From Glycine soja (lineage: Eukaryota > Streptophyta > Magnoliopsida > Fabales > Fabaceae): DNA of 64,000 bases. The stretch is from assembly GCF_004193775.1 (NCBI RefSeq), contig NC_041010.1, positions 37,685,562 to 37,749,561 on the forward strand. Reading direction: 5' to 3'. This document shows, piece by piece, positions 22,740 through 35,009 of the stretch (within the stretch, counting starts at the first letter, position 1; the number at the start of each line of letters is the position of its first letter). A program made the translations under genes and the position numbers. The notes below the pieces were generated by a model. That model was not told the origin of the DNA, did not search any database, and saw only the letters and a program-made list of their open reading frames with translations.

Positions 22740-25620
22740 GCTACCAACAATACTTATTTTTAAATGCAGAAAAATACACTTTGATGTAATTTTTAAGTGT
22801 TTGAGCTTAATTCACGCATGCTATGAAATCTTTTCACAATATTAACAAAAGGGATTAATTATATGTTTATAAGTAGGAATAAATTTCACTTCCATTTTGT
22901 GATATGTGTTTAACTTGTACTAATTTTCATATTTTATTGACACTTTTAAGAAAATTACAAAAATCAAGTATAAAAAATGATGTACTTTAAAATTTAAATT
23001 AAATATTCAAAAAAATGATTTTTTTTAATTTATTAATTATTTTCTTATTATAATCAAAATAAAATAAAATTTCGTGTCAGTATTAAAAAAGAAAAATGAA
23101 AGTATAAACCATGCATTTCATCAAGAGAGTTTGAGTTAGGTCATTAGTGGGCTTAATAAAGTCGCAAATATCATGATCAAATCAGACTAAAAGCATTCAA
23201 ATTTAATTTGTGTGCAAAATTTAAAGCTCAGTTAAACCTTATATTTATCATGCAAATTCAACACGTAGGTTGATCGTATGCTTGACGCAGTTAACATGCT
23301 ATAACGATTCCATAGCCAAAAATCTCACATTCAAATCCAGCTTCTAAAACAAGTCTCAAGCTCAATGAAAGTTAAGTTTATGAGTTTTTACAAGCTAAAT
23401 TTAAATCAAGACATGATCAAATTAGACTAAAAAGACTAATTTAACTTGTGCCCAAAATTTAAAACCCAAGTCACACGTTTTCGAGTTGGGTCAATTGTTT
23501 CAACCTATTTTGTCATCTCTGACAAAGAGTGAATGGAACTGAAAAAAAAAAAAAACTAATTAAGCAAAAGACAAAAAATAGTGGAGAAAAATATTAAAAG
23601 GATGAAATAACTTTTAAAATCTTAAAACCAGAACAATTTTTTTTTTGTTTGTAAAAGTGAATTTAAATAGTTTTAAAATTCATTTGAAAAATATTTTAGA
23701 TCTCTTTTATCCTAACACATTTTGTTTTCAAGTTTAAATTTGAAATATAAAAACCAAGAAACTTGCAATCACCTCAAATGAGGCCTAAATCAATCCTCTT
23801 AAGTTATTTTATGTCATTGCATTATTTTTTTAAAAAAATAACTACAAAATTAATTATTTAACTTTTTAATTTTATACATTATTTTGCGTATAAGTTTCAT
23901 TTTTTGTTGTTGATGTCTATGGAAACATTTCTAATGCGAGTTGATGATAGTGTTTGGAATCTTCAAACAAAACACATGCTCATAATCTATAAGAGAAAGA
24001 TAACAAGGGTAGGGATTGAGAGAAAAGTTATATCAGAGAGACAATGGACATTACCTCACGAAAGAGCAAAGATTCATCTCATCATTAGGCTAGGGGTTGT
24101 GCAAGATGAGTACACACTATAATATAGACAAACAAACACATACATGAAGAAAAACGGAATCAAAGAGATGCATAAAGAGAAAACGCAAACTGAAATCATA
24201 CTTGTATAAGTGAGACATTAATGTTGTCAAGATGTACATCGGTTTGAAAATACAATTTTCAAGGCATTTTAGAACCATAGAACAAGAGCTTAAATTGGAA
24301 CAAAAACAAAAATATTAACGCGTTACTGAAATGAAAAAAAGTTATGAATTTTTTTAGATTGGTTAGGCAAAGAGACTAAGAGTCAATCTAGATTGGTTCT
24401 TAATGCAATCGATCCAAAAAGCTTTGTTCCAAATTTTTTAAGTTTAAAAGAGTCGACGTCGACATTCTAGATCAATTAATTGCATGAAAAACAGATATAG
24501 AAAATAATTGTTTGTATAATTCAATCACCTATAAAGTCTTGTTAAGAATTTCAAAACTTGGAAAAGGCATTTATAATTTAGATGTTGAAATTTTCTATTC
24601 TAATAATTAATTTGTGCTAATATTATAAAATAATTATATTAACTATTTATTATTAGTAAATTTTATTTTACATGATCAAATTAAGTGAGTCTGTTAAATA
24701 ACTAAATCATATCATATGAACTTAAATGAACAGATGTCAATGTTAGTCCATCAGGAATAATGAAAATCTTATTAAATTAACACATTATAAAAATGTTATG
24801 ATACCCAATATATCAAGCTGTCACATATAAAGAATTACGAAGTTCATGTTAAAGAATAAAGAAGTTCTTGTTGAGAAAGAACCATAAAACTATCTATTAT
24901 CTACATAGTTTACTGTGTTTATTTGATTAATTATTATAAATTCAGATATTCTTAAAATTCTTCTTGATCATCTAATGTGTTTCGGGTAATTATTAATATT
25001 TTATAAAAATCCCATAAAATTTCAACATTAGATTGATTGATAAAGAATTAATTAAAAACATATTTCTTGTACAACCAATTTAGATTTTTTTTTGTAAGAA
25101 AATAATTAAAAATTGCAAAAGGCATTCACATTTTAGATAAGTTGATAAAGAACGTATCTAAAATATTTTATATTAGAATGTTCATTCTAATATAAAAAAC
25201 ATCAGTACATAAATATCGCATCAGTTGTTACCGATATAGTTTTTTATGTATTTTTTGTTTTACTAATAAAACATATGATCATCTATTTTAATGAATTCTT
25301 CTGTATTTATAGAATAAAATAAATCAAGATAAATTGTAAAAAGATTCTTTCAACCACGCTCTAATCCTTAATATTAAAGGGCATTATTTTTTTTGGAAAT
25401 TTGTTTTTTGTTACTATATTATTAATACCAAAATTAATTATCATCAAAAAAATTTGTTCGATTTTGATTTGTTCGATTGTCTTGAATGAAGTTATTTTTT
25501 CTTAATTACTTTTTTTGACCATGATATTTGAATCATTAGATATGAATAAATAAATGTAAAAATTATCAAAAATGAAAAAAATGTCAAATATCTAGAATCA
25601 CTAAAAACAAAGGAGAGGCA
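22740..25620. other. AT-rich intergenic stretch with a degenerate duplication
   Basis: No gene is recognised. About 65 bp starting CATGATCAAATCAGACTAAA (near 23172) recurs in diverged form near 23412 on the same strand. Confidence 0.5.
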
Positions 25621-27356
25621 GAGACGGCTGGGAAGGTTGCCTCAACCCTCAACCTAGTTGGTGTGAGCTGTGACTGTGAGTATATATATATATATATATT
25701 TAGACATTCAATCAACAATTTTTTTCTATATATTCTTATCTTTCTCTTCTTATTATATTACACCATCAACTAAATTAATTACTTATATCTTATATCTTCT
25801 TTCTCACTCAAGTGGTATACATTATCTAACAAATATTTTTCATATATGTGAATGTCATTCCTTGGTGTGGTCCCCACCATACCTTCCCCTGCGCTTGATG
25901 GCCACCTCAGCCTTCCACTTCCCCCTTATTTACCCTAAACGCCAACCCCTTATTCACATTGCTTCCTCTCCTCATTTCTCTTTTCTTCTTTCGTTTTTTT
26001 TCTTTCTATTTTTTTTAGTTCATTATAGCTTTGGAGTGCAAGATATTCCCATTCATTCATTTTCCCTTCTCATTAGCCATTATAAAGCTTTTCTATGACA
26101 TTGTACTTTGATGAATAAGTCGGTAAATAGTCTACTCCATAAATCAATCACAAATATTTCTGTGTCCTTTGATATTAATTTCATAATTTGCTTTGAGTAT
26201 AAATGCTTATAAAAAAAATGGCTGAAATAATATTCTATCATTATTATTATTTAATCTCATTTGTTAATTTATTCTGATGATTCTTTTTATCCGACAAGTG
26301 TCTTCTTTTAAAAATGATTTTGTTTGAAATATAATCAAATATTAAATATAAATATATTTTTCAACAAGAATTCAAACATCAATTTATCATATTATGAGAA
26401 ATTAATTTACAAATTCTGTTAGTTTATACAGATATAATACCAAATACACACTATCACTATTAAAATTTTATGAGTTATAAAATTAAATTGGTAGTGGAAA
26501 GAAAAAGAAATAATGAGAGAATATTATAGATTTAAATATTTTGACCTACATTTTTATAAAACTAGCAATTAATATTGTGAGGAATTATAAGACTGATGGA
26601 GTGATAGAAGAAAAAAAAAAGATTGTGAGTTTGATTTTTCTTTTGTTAATAAAAAATTTAATAATTAATCTTTAACCTTTGTTGATAAAAAATATTATTA
26701 AAATCCTATGAGCTCTCATTTATTTATAATTTCGGAGTAAGTTACGAACCAATAAACTGTCGTTTCTTTTAGTTTCGGAAAGATGAATATTGAAGAGAAA
26801 GGTTATTTAAAAAAAAGAAGGAATAAGCTGAGCTAATTTTATAAGACGAAAGAAATTAGTCAAGTTATGAAGCGCATGTTTTTTCTGTTTATTAAAAATA
26901 ATCAATCTACAAATGAAGTATCTAGACGTTGGTGCTTAATTAGAAAGAAAAAGAAGGGTTTGCTTTCAAATATAGTGACTCGTCCGAATAATAAAAGGCA
27001 GAAAAAATTGTGAGCCACAAATGCACTAGGGTTTAGGAGAAGTTGTTTGTTTGTTAGTTGGAGAAATCGAAAATCTTGATGGCCTATGAGACACGTACCT
27101 AGATAACATTTCCAAGTCAATAACAACACAAGCACAAATCTGAGGCAGATCTGTCTTATGTCCTTTCAGGCTGGCCTACGGATTTTTGCCCCCACCATTC
27201 TTTAATAAATATTTTCCTCTTTATTATTATTCTTTAAACTTAATTTTACTTTTTATTAGTATTTTATTTCACATATTAAATATATTTATTACAAGGTTTG
27301 TTTCTCTAGACAGGGTTCTTTATAGTGGATCACATGACCCCTTTAGCTTTTTGGGG

Positions 27357-27376
27357 TTAGGGTTTCATTCTGGGCC
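27357..27376. promoter_or_regulatory. telo-box and site II motif pair
   Basis: TTAGGGTTT (27357-27365; telo-box on the opposite strand) is followed within 6 bp by TGGGCC (27371-27376; site II type). This pairing is typical of promoters of plant translation and cell-growth genes. No matching gene is recognised on either side, so the promoter reading is tentative. Confidence 0.3.
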
Positions 27377-28215
27377 ATAAAATTGATCTATGCAGATCCC
27401 ATCAGAGAATTGAGACCTCTTCTTCTTGGGGTAGATGAAACCTACAAACATGGGCAACTGAACAATCTTCACATGGGTGTGTGGGGGGATAAGATGGATA
27501 TGCCTAATACAAATATTCAGAAAAATTGATAGGTCACGTTGTGAATATGTATTTTGAATAGAACAAAGAAAAAAAAAAATCCCCCATCCCATTCCAAACT
27601 AAACTTGTTTCCTAGGAAATTTATCTTATATATATATATATTTTTTAAAAATTATTGTAAAAAAATACTAGTAATTTTATTGTCCACAAGTTTTGTATAT
27701 ATGGAGTGGTTCATAAATTCCTCTCGTTTCCTTTGTGATTCTCTCATTTTCTTTTTTGTGAAACAGTTTTCCTAGAGAAGAAAAGGGTTAGCATTATTAC
27801 ATAGATAGATGTGTCTAGAAAAAAACATTTGATTGAGTGGTTTTGAATGAGTAGTAACTAATAGCAGCGAACAGTAATGTTTGGGTAAGCTTTTATTTCT
27901 AGGATAAAAAAATAAGAAGAAAAAAAAAAGGAAAATAAGTTTATCTGTAACCTAAAATAAGTTTTTTATTAGTTAATTTTTAAATGTCATCTCATCTTTT
28001 AAAAAAATTATATAAGATAATTTCTTCAAATTAAATACTGATTAGTTAATGAAGAACTCATTTAACTAAGTTAATTTCTTTTCTCTTCTTATTTTTTTTA
28101 GAAGTACTTTTAAAAAAATACATTCAAACATGTCCTAAATACCCTTCTCCAAAAGTACTTGAGTCCTAAGGAAATAAGGTCATATTATAACAAGTATAAA
28201 ATTGGGAGGAGGAGA

Positions 28216-28225
28216 CTATAAATAG
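28216..28225 (+). promoter_or_regulatory. strong TATA-box match
   Basis: CTATAAATAG is a near-ideal plant TATA box, followed about 30 bp later by a pyrimidine-rich stretch. No open frame follows, so it may drive a non-coding transcript, belong to a decayed LTR, or be chance. Confidence 0.3.
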
Positions 28226-29967
28226 AAAGTGAAGGAAGACACTAGCTATTGTACTTTCTTACATTGTATATTCTCGTTTATTCTAGCTGTCCTAATTTGT
28301 GATATGGACATTGATCAATTGAATTATACTTTATTTCAATTGGAAATTAATCACGGACATTGATTTTGACACCCAACCCTCTAAGGGCCCCTTACTATTA
28401 TAGACAAAGGGCCCGCTTCAACAGTCCATTGCAAATTATCTATTCAGCTGTTCATTGAGTTAGGTTCTGTCCTCTGTTTTAGGCCTTTGGACTTGATTGA
28501 AAGGTAGGTTATACGTATACCCATGCAAACAAGTGAGGTTTTAGTGTTTCAACCTTCTTTTATTTCAATTTGAGGAAATTTCTTTGTATGTCTTTTTCAA
28601 CAAATTTCTACCATGTAGTTGAATAGTTATGTAATAATGGTATTAAAAGACTAACGATTTATTTTATCGTAGTTTCTATTTTTATTCCTAGGAAGATATC
28701 TATTGTTATTCTTTTTGATAAATATTACAAGATATTTTTTTTACAGTAGACAAAATACTGTTATATATTCAAGATACAAATTCAAAATTAATCATCGATT
28801 ATATTGAAATATTTTTATGCCAATTATTTGACGCACACTCTTGGTAATATCTATGGTGTTTTTACTCATTCATTATTCAACCGGTCTCTTCGGTTAGGTT
28901 TCTTTTTTTTTATTTTTAATATATTTTTTTAAAATAATTAGTTGAGTCAAATCAGTAGCTTTATGACTGCACTAACACATACCGATATGATCTTCATAAA
29001 ATGGAAATGAGATGACAAAAAAAAAAAAATGAAGTTGATAAGCAATTAAATTTGTGCTAGAAAGTAGAAAGAGTGTAAGGCCCCTCCCATTAACTATTGC
29101 TTACCCAATATATATGGAAGAAAAAAATGAAAAAGAATTCGGGGTAGTAAAGAAATATTTTAGTTTTAGTTTATTTTTCCTGTTTTGAAAGTGCTTTTTG
29201 TTTTTTAAAAAAAAATTGTTCGATAAGAGTAGTTTTTAAAAATTACTTTTAAAAGTAACACCTATTTTACAGTTTTTAAAATAAAAAAAAAATCATAGGA
29301 TTTTTAAATTTTTTTGACTTTCTACTTTTAGTTTTTATTCATGTTCTTCTTTTTTATTGTTTAATCTTTCCTCCCTCTTCTTATTTTCAAAAAAATAGTT
29401 TTTGAAAATAGTTTTATAAAATAAATTTTTAAAAAGTAAAATAAATAAATAAAAGGAACACCCTAAATTTCTACTGGTTGATTGAGAGGAAAAATAATAA
29501 AGAATTTATTTGGTGGATCTCACGTATAAGAAAATTTCCTCTCATGAAACGAAAGAAGAATGTTGTTGCATTGAATTATTTTTTGTTTTACTTTAAAAAG
29601 ATATTTTAATATCATAAAATAATAATTTACTTTATTTTAAGCACTGTTAATATAAAATATTATTTTATCAACTAATAAAGATATGATAAATATTATTTTT
29701 AAATTAATTATTATAAAAATTAATAATCTTGTTATGATAATTTATAATTGATGACAATGTAAAACAAATATTGTTAGTACATGAACCATTTACTCTAATT
29801 AATTTTATGTCAAGAAGAAATAATATAGTAAAAGGTTTCACTTTTTAAATTTAAATATTTCTTTATATAATTCATTTATTTATTTTCACTTACTCAATCA
29901 TAAAAACTTCAAATTTTTTATGTGGAAATTTTTCCGCACTTTTTTTTATTTCTATTTATCCAAACAA

Positions 29968-29972
29968 TATGT
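29968..29972. repeat. 5-bp target site duplication (left) of the copia element
   Basis: TATGT, repeated after the 3' LTR at 33812-33816. Confidence 0.8.
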
Positions 29973-30349
29973 TGTAATAATTTGGTCTGTACGTTTTGGT
30001 AAATGAAATGTTCCATCAGTTTTGGAATTGAGAAGCCAAATATTAAATGATTATTAATGGGTAATGATTACTAATGAGTGATAATGACTACTAAATACAT
30101 TCTTGATGGTAGAATATTTATATATAGCACATGTATTTGGTCCCTGAGCTCACCTCTTTTAATTTCATTACCATGTGTAGATAGACTGAGAGATTGAAAG
30201 AATCAAAACAAGCCAGCTCTTTACAAGACAGCTCTTTCATGCCAATGGCTGAAAGTATATTTTGATTTTTGTTTTTCTGCATTTTGTTAATGACCCGTGT
30301 TTCGTTTTTGTAGTTTGTAACATCACATGTTAAAGATTTTAGTCTAACA
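29973..30349 (+). repeat. 5' LTR of the copia element
   Basis: 377 bp, with TG...CA ends. It aligns along its length with 33449-33811. A TATATATAGCACATG stretch near 30118 is a likely TATA region. Confidence 0.88.
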
Positions 30350-30351
30350 TT

Positions 30352-30364
30352 TGGTATCAAAGCC
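30352..30364 (+). other. primer-binding site of the copia element
   Basis: TGGTATCAAAGCC, two bases after the 5' LTR. It is close to TGGTATCAGAGC, the initiator-methionine tRNA complement used by most plant copia elements. Confidence 0.8.
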
Positions 30365-30695
30365 TTGGTTGCCTCTAGCTTGTCCATTTTTTATTTTAGC
30401 TATTTTTTCGATTTAATTTCATTTATGGTATTTAAAGCCTTGGTTGTTAAAAATAAGATTAGAAATCTTTATTTTGGTTGATTTCCTTATTTTTGGCTTT
30501 TGAATAGTTTAAAATGAAATAATATTTATCTTTACAACATACTATAATATGCGCAAGCCACTAGATTGTTAAAGGTTTTTTGTCATATATTTGTTTTTCA
30601 TATATTATATCCTTATTCTGTTTACCTTTACAATTTATGGAATTTTGATTTACTTTATGCATGAATATATTCTGGAAAAATTTTATTCTATGCAC

Positions 30696-30721
<26 letters not shown>
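30696..30721. repeat. AT microsatellite
   Basis: About 13 AT units inside the untranslated leader of the copia element. Confidence 0.9.
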
Positions 30722-30726
<5 letters not shown>

Positions 30727-31334
30727 CAAATGCATAATATTATGTTTCAATTATGAAATTATATATGAGAATTTTATTCATCATTGTATTATATCTTGAT
30801 CTTGAAATATATAACATGATTTATTCTCATATGATTAAGTTTTATGTCTAAGTGATCTTTATAATTTTGATTAATTATGGATTAGCCACAACATCTATAA
30901 TTTGATTAAAATTATATATTAAGTTGTTTAAAGATCATAGAAGGAATTAGACATAATACTATGATTAATTATACTTTATATAATGAATTTTATCCCACAA
31001 GAATTTTTATTATATTTGTATAATTAATTGAGATGACATGACATATTATTTTTCATGATTTACCCACGAGGATCATGAGGTATGTATAATTTGTCAATTT
31101 TATCATAAAATAAATATTTGTGATAGAAAAATAAATTATTTTCATGTTGTACCTGTAAAACATAAATTTGAGTATGTAATTTGATTATTCTATCATAAGG
31201 TTTAAATATTTCTTATTGAATTAAAAATTTAGCCCATGGGAAATTTTTATGTCACAAGATTCAATTTTCTAGTATGTTTACATTGGTAAAAGACACAATT
31301 AAGATTAATGTGCCTCAAATTTTGACATAAATCT

Positions 31335-32131
31335 TTGGATTTTGCAGCTTTTCAAACTATTATTTTTTTTGATATTCAATGTGATGTTTTCGAACTCAAA
31401 GGACATAACTATAAGATATGGAACGAGAGAATTCTTTTGCAATTAGGATGGATGGACGTAGACTATGCTATAAGGAAAGACAAACCACCTGTAATCACCG
31501 ATGAAAGTAGTCCAGCTGATGTTACACTATATGAGCGGTGGAAGCGATCCAACCGGTTCAGCGTGATGTTCATTAAGACCAAAATCTCAGTCGGGATATG
31601 TGGTTCTGTTGACCAGCAAGAAAAGGTCTGAGACTTGCTTAAGGCCATTGATGACCAGTTCATCACTTCAGATAAAAGCTTTAGCAAACACCCTGATCAT
31701 GAAGTTCTCCTCTCTTCTGTTTACCAGTATGAAAGGTGTGCGTGAGTACATAATGCAAATACAAGATATTTCAGCTCAACTTAAGAAACTAGAGGTTGAT
31801 ATGTTTGAGTCCTTCTTGGTGCACTTCATTTTGAACATCGTTCCGCATGAATATAGGCCGTTTAAGATTTCCTACAACACACATAAGGACAAATGGTCTA
31901 TCAATAAATTAATTACCGTGTGTTCAGGAAGAAGAAATGCTTTTAATGGAGATGGGTGAGAGTGCATTATTGACAACTGCCTTTGGGAAGAACAAAACAA
32001 CTAAGTCTCAAGCTAATCAAAAGGGGAATGGTAAAGTACCACCTCAAGCTGATATTAAGAAGGTGACGAAGTGTTTCTTTTGCAAGAAGAAGAGACACAT
32101 GAAGAAGAATTGCCCCAGATTCCAGAAATGA
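31335..32131 (+). pseudogene. copia gag remnant with zinc knuckle
   Basis: Three overlapping frame segments (31335-31631, 31600-31959 and 31937-32131) together give a UBN2/Retrotran_gag-like region (FELKGHNYKIWNERILLQLG) and a CCHC zinc knuckle, CFFCKKKRHMKKNC, with the canonical C-X2-C-X4-H-X4-C spacing at about 32074-32115. A TGA at 31629-31631 and frame changes break the gene. Gag normally forms the retrotransposon particle and binds its RNA. Confidence 0.8.
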
Positions 32132-32179
32132 CTTGAGAAGAAAGGTAAATCAATCTCATTAGTATGTTATGAATCTAAT

Positions 32180-33156
32180 ATGACTAGTGTTAATATTAAC
32201 ACCTGGTGGATTGATTATGGATCTACTATCCATATTGCAAATTCTTTACATGGTATGCAAAATCTAAGGAAATCAGTGGGAAGTGAGCAAAGCATTTTAT
32301 CAGATAATAAGCTAGGTTCACCTGTGGAGGCTATTGGAACTTTCATTTTAACTTTAAGTAGTGGCTTTATTTTGAAATTAGAAAGGACTTTTTATGTACC
32401 ATGTTTTTCTTGAAACTTGATTTATGTTTATAGACTCGTACCTTTTGGATATTCCTTTAATTTTAAAGACACATCGTTTGAGTTATTTTATAATTTTGAA
32501 TGTGTTGGGAATGAGATCTTGTCTAATGGTCTTTATCTTCTTAGAAAGGTGCTAACAAGAGTTCAAGCATATTAGAAATAATTTATACTGATACTTGTTG
32601 TCTAGATATGGATGCACGTGGTCAGAAATATTTTATCACCTTTATAGATGATTATTCACGATATATGAATGTTTATTTGCTTCATAACAAAAATGAAGCA
32701 TTTGATGTTTACTTTGTTGGCTATGTTGATTCTTGCAAATCAACATCTGGGTACATTTTTATGATGGCTGGTGGAGCTATTTCGTGGAAGAGTGTTAAGC
32801 AGACTTTGACTGTTATTTCTACCATGGAAGCTGAGTTTGTCTTTTTTTTTTAGACTACATCACATGGTGTATGACTTAAGAGTTTCATTTCTAGGCTGAA
32901 GATAGTTGATACTATTTCAAGACCTTTGAGAATTTTCTGCAATATCTCAGCTGTTGTCTTTATGGCTAAGAATAACAAAAGTGAAAGTCAAAGTAAGCAC
33001 ATCGACATTAAGTACTTAGCCATTAGAGAAAGAGTAAAAGACAAGAAAATGATCATTGAGCATATAAGCGTGATCGCTGATTCTTTAACTAAAGACATGC
33101 CACCATTTAAATTCAAGGATCATGTAGAAAGAATTGGACTTGATTCCACTTTATGA
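32180..33156 (+). pseudogene. copia pol remnant: protease, integrase start and RNase H with a large deletion
   Basis: The segment 32180-32413 is the copia protease. Its motif WWIDYGSTIHIAN has Tyr where the catalytic Asp-Thr/Ser-Gly normally has Thr or Ser. 32570-32715 is the start of the integrase core (FITFIDDYSRYMNVYLLHNK). It runs straight into RNase H-type text, SCKSTSGYIFMMAGGAISWK with ISTMEAEF (32729-32850), so integrase and reverse transcriptase have been deleted. 32926-33156 ends with the RNase H C-terminal text KHIDIKYLAIRE. The element cannot encode its own mobilisation. Confidence 0.82.
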
Positions 33157-33439
33157 TTGTAGACATACAGGTTAAAATTAAAACTTTGATATTGTGGTAT
33201 TTTCTCATATTGAGGTGCACATTGATTTATTTGAGAAAAATTATGTTTTGGACCAAGAATAAACATTGGGTTTATTCATTAAGTTTTATTACCACTTTGA
33301 GTATATTGTTTGGAAAATTGAGCATATTGTAATACATTGATGATATTACTCGTTATAAGAAGAACTATCGTTATGATTCATATTGAAGAAGATTAAGCAT
33401 TGACTTATTTTAATCATTGAGTCAAAATGTTTGAACCAA

Positions 33440-33448
33440 GTGGAAGAA
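33440..33448 (+). other. polypurine tract of the copia element
   Basis: GTGGAAGAA directly before the 3' LTR, close to the AGTGGGAGA form usual in plant copia elements. Confidence 0.7.
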
Positions 33449-33811
33449 TGTAATAAGTAGATTTTGGAAAATAAGATGCTCCAACAATTTTGAAATTGAG
33501 AAGTCAAATATTGAATGACTACTAATGGATGACAATGACCACTAATGAGTGGTAATGACTACTAAATACATTTTTAATGGTAGAATGCCTATATATAGAA
33601 CATTTATTTGATATGTGAGTTCACCTCTTCTAATTTTGTATGATACACCATGTGTAGGTAGAGTGAGAGTTTAAAAGAACCAAAACAAGAAAGTTCTTTC
33701 ATGACAATGATAAGAGATATATTTCGATTTTTGTTTTTTCCGTATTTTGTTAATGATTTGTATTTGGTTTTGAAGTTTATAACATCATAGATTAAAAATT
33801 TTAGTCTAACA
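33449..33811 (+). repeat. 3' LTR of the copia element
   Basis: 363 bp. It starts TGTAATAAG and ends AGTCTAACA, followed by the TATGT duplication. Confidence 0.88.
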
Positions 33812-33816
33812 TATGT
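33812..33816. repeat. 5-bp target site duplication (right) of the copia element
   Basis: TATGT, identical to 29968-29972. Confidence 0.8.
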
Positions 33817-34849
33817 CTTTTTTTACTTTTCTTTTTCTTTTATCTTATTTATTTCTATTTAAGTTATAATTCAAACAGAATATTAAAGAAAATAGATACT
33901 CAAAATAAAAATCACAACTTCAAATAATTAGCGTACAGACATCTTATTGTAACATAAAACGTATATATTGAATTTCATCAGTACATCGCATTAAGGTAAA
34001 TATTTGTACTTTTGTGTTTGAAATTAATCAATTAAGATGTACTATATTGATTAGTAAAGGTTTTGAATTTATGTATGCTAATTTTTTTTTTACAGAATTT
34101 TATATGCATGTTATTTGTATAAAATCATATTTCTTATAGAATTGTATTACTCCTAGCAATGATTTGAAAGAAAAATAAAAATCAAACAGACAGATTGGTT
34201 GTGCACCATCTTTGTCCGTGGACCGTGTCATTCTCCGTTTGCTCGATATTTACAAGTCAACATTGAATATGAGTCAAACTAGATACCCTTGGTGGCTACG
34301 TACAGTTCATCATTGACTATGGCTTTAATTTTGCCCAAATGCAAATAACTTAGTCCTATACATATGGCGAAGTTTCAAAATGTGATCCACATTTTAATTT
34401 AGTTGTGCATTATGCAATCATTGTGAGCTTCAAATTAAATGAATTTAGTATAGTTGATGAGAGAAAGTTCCCGTCTATAATACCATACTTTTTTTGTGAT
34501 TAATGTGCCAAAAATGTGCCTAATCTCAAGTGTTAGTAGAGGATATTATATTCTTTTGACAAATAGAAAAAGTAGTATTTTTTTTTAAATAAACTCTCCC
34601 ACAAAAGTTAAGGCAGTGGCTTGTGAATGAATTAGAACGAGACAGATCAAAATATGAGCTCTATTTTATGTTAGATTCATCTTAAAATGAGAAGAAATTA
34701 AATAGAATATGGATAAAAAAGTGATACATTTTAGTTTTATCAAAATAAAGAGTAAATTATATCTATTAATACTTTGTGAAGTTTTGCCAAATTTTTCTTG
34801 ATATTAATCTTTTTGGAATTGTTGTAAGAGAAATATCAAGTCACTAAAA
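33817..34849. other. AT-rich intergenic stretch
   Basis: No gene is recognised. Confidence 0.5.
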
Positions 34850-35009
34850 TGAGCACCTTGTCATGCTAAAATGAGTTTTTGATATAAGTGATATTATTGG
34901 TTATTATCTGGTGATTAGTTATATGAGAAATTTAATTTTCTCATATGATTGGTTATTATCCAAAATCACCGGTGTATGTATCACTAAAATGTATTAATCA
35001 AGGTGCTCA
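34850..35009. mobile_element. MITE-like hairpin element
   Basis: 160 bp with 11-bp perfect inverted ends TGAGCACCTTG and CAAGGTGCTCA. An internal perfect stem is formed by ATATGAGAAA (34921-34930) and TTTCTCATAT (34937-34946). A clear target duplication could not be identified. Part of it recurs inverted at about 37118-37155. Confidence 0.5.

Larger units (their letters stand above)
25621..29967. other. intergenic stretch with promoter-like patches, no gene recognised
   Basis: A less AT-rich, pyrimidine-rich patch at about 25850-26100 and another at about 26990-27480 look like promoter or transcribed leader DNA. The open frames here are short and without motifs. The remainder is AT-rich. Confidence 0.35.
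29973..33811 (+). mobile_element. short, internally deleted Ty1/copia retrotransposon with two LTRs
   Basis: The 3,839-bp element has LTRs starting TGTAATAA and ending AGTCTAACA, a 5-bp target duplication TATGT, a primer-binding site after the 5' LTR and a purine tract before the 3' LTR. Internal order is gag, zinc knuckle, protease, the start of integrase and then RNase H, which is the Ty1/copia order. Most of integrase and all of reverse transcriptase are missing. The gag frame is broken by stops and frameshifts. The two LTRs have diverged visibly by substitutions and small indels, so the insertion is old. Confidence 0.9.

Noticed and set aside
23320..23345. Sequence resembling a tRNA B-box (CATTCAAATCCAG)
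   Set aside because: No A-box, anticodon stem or acceptor stem around it; no tRNA gene is supported anywhere in the window.
25670..26098. 142-codon frame with Tyr/Ile and Phe-rich text
   Set aside because: Starts in a TA repeat and is dominated by pyrimidine-tract codons; more like transcribed leader or promoter DNA than protein.
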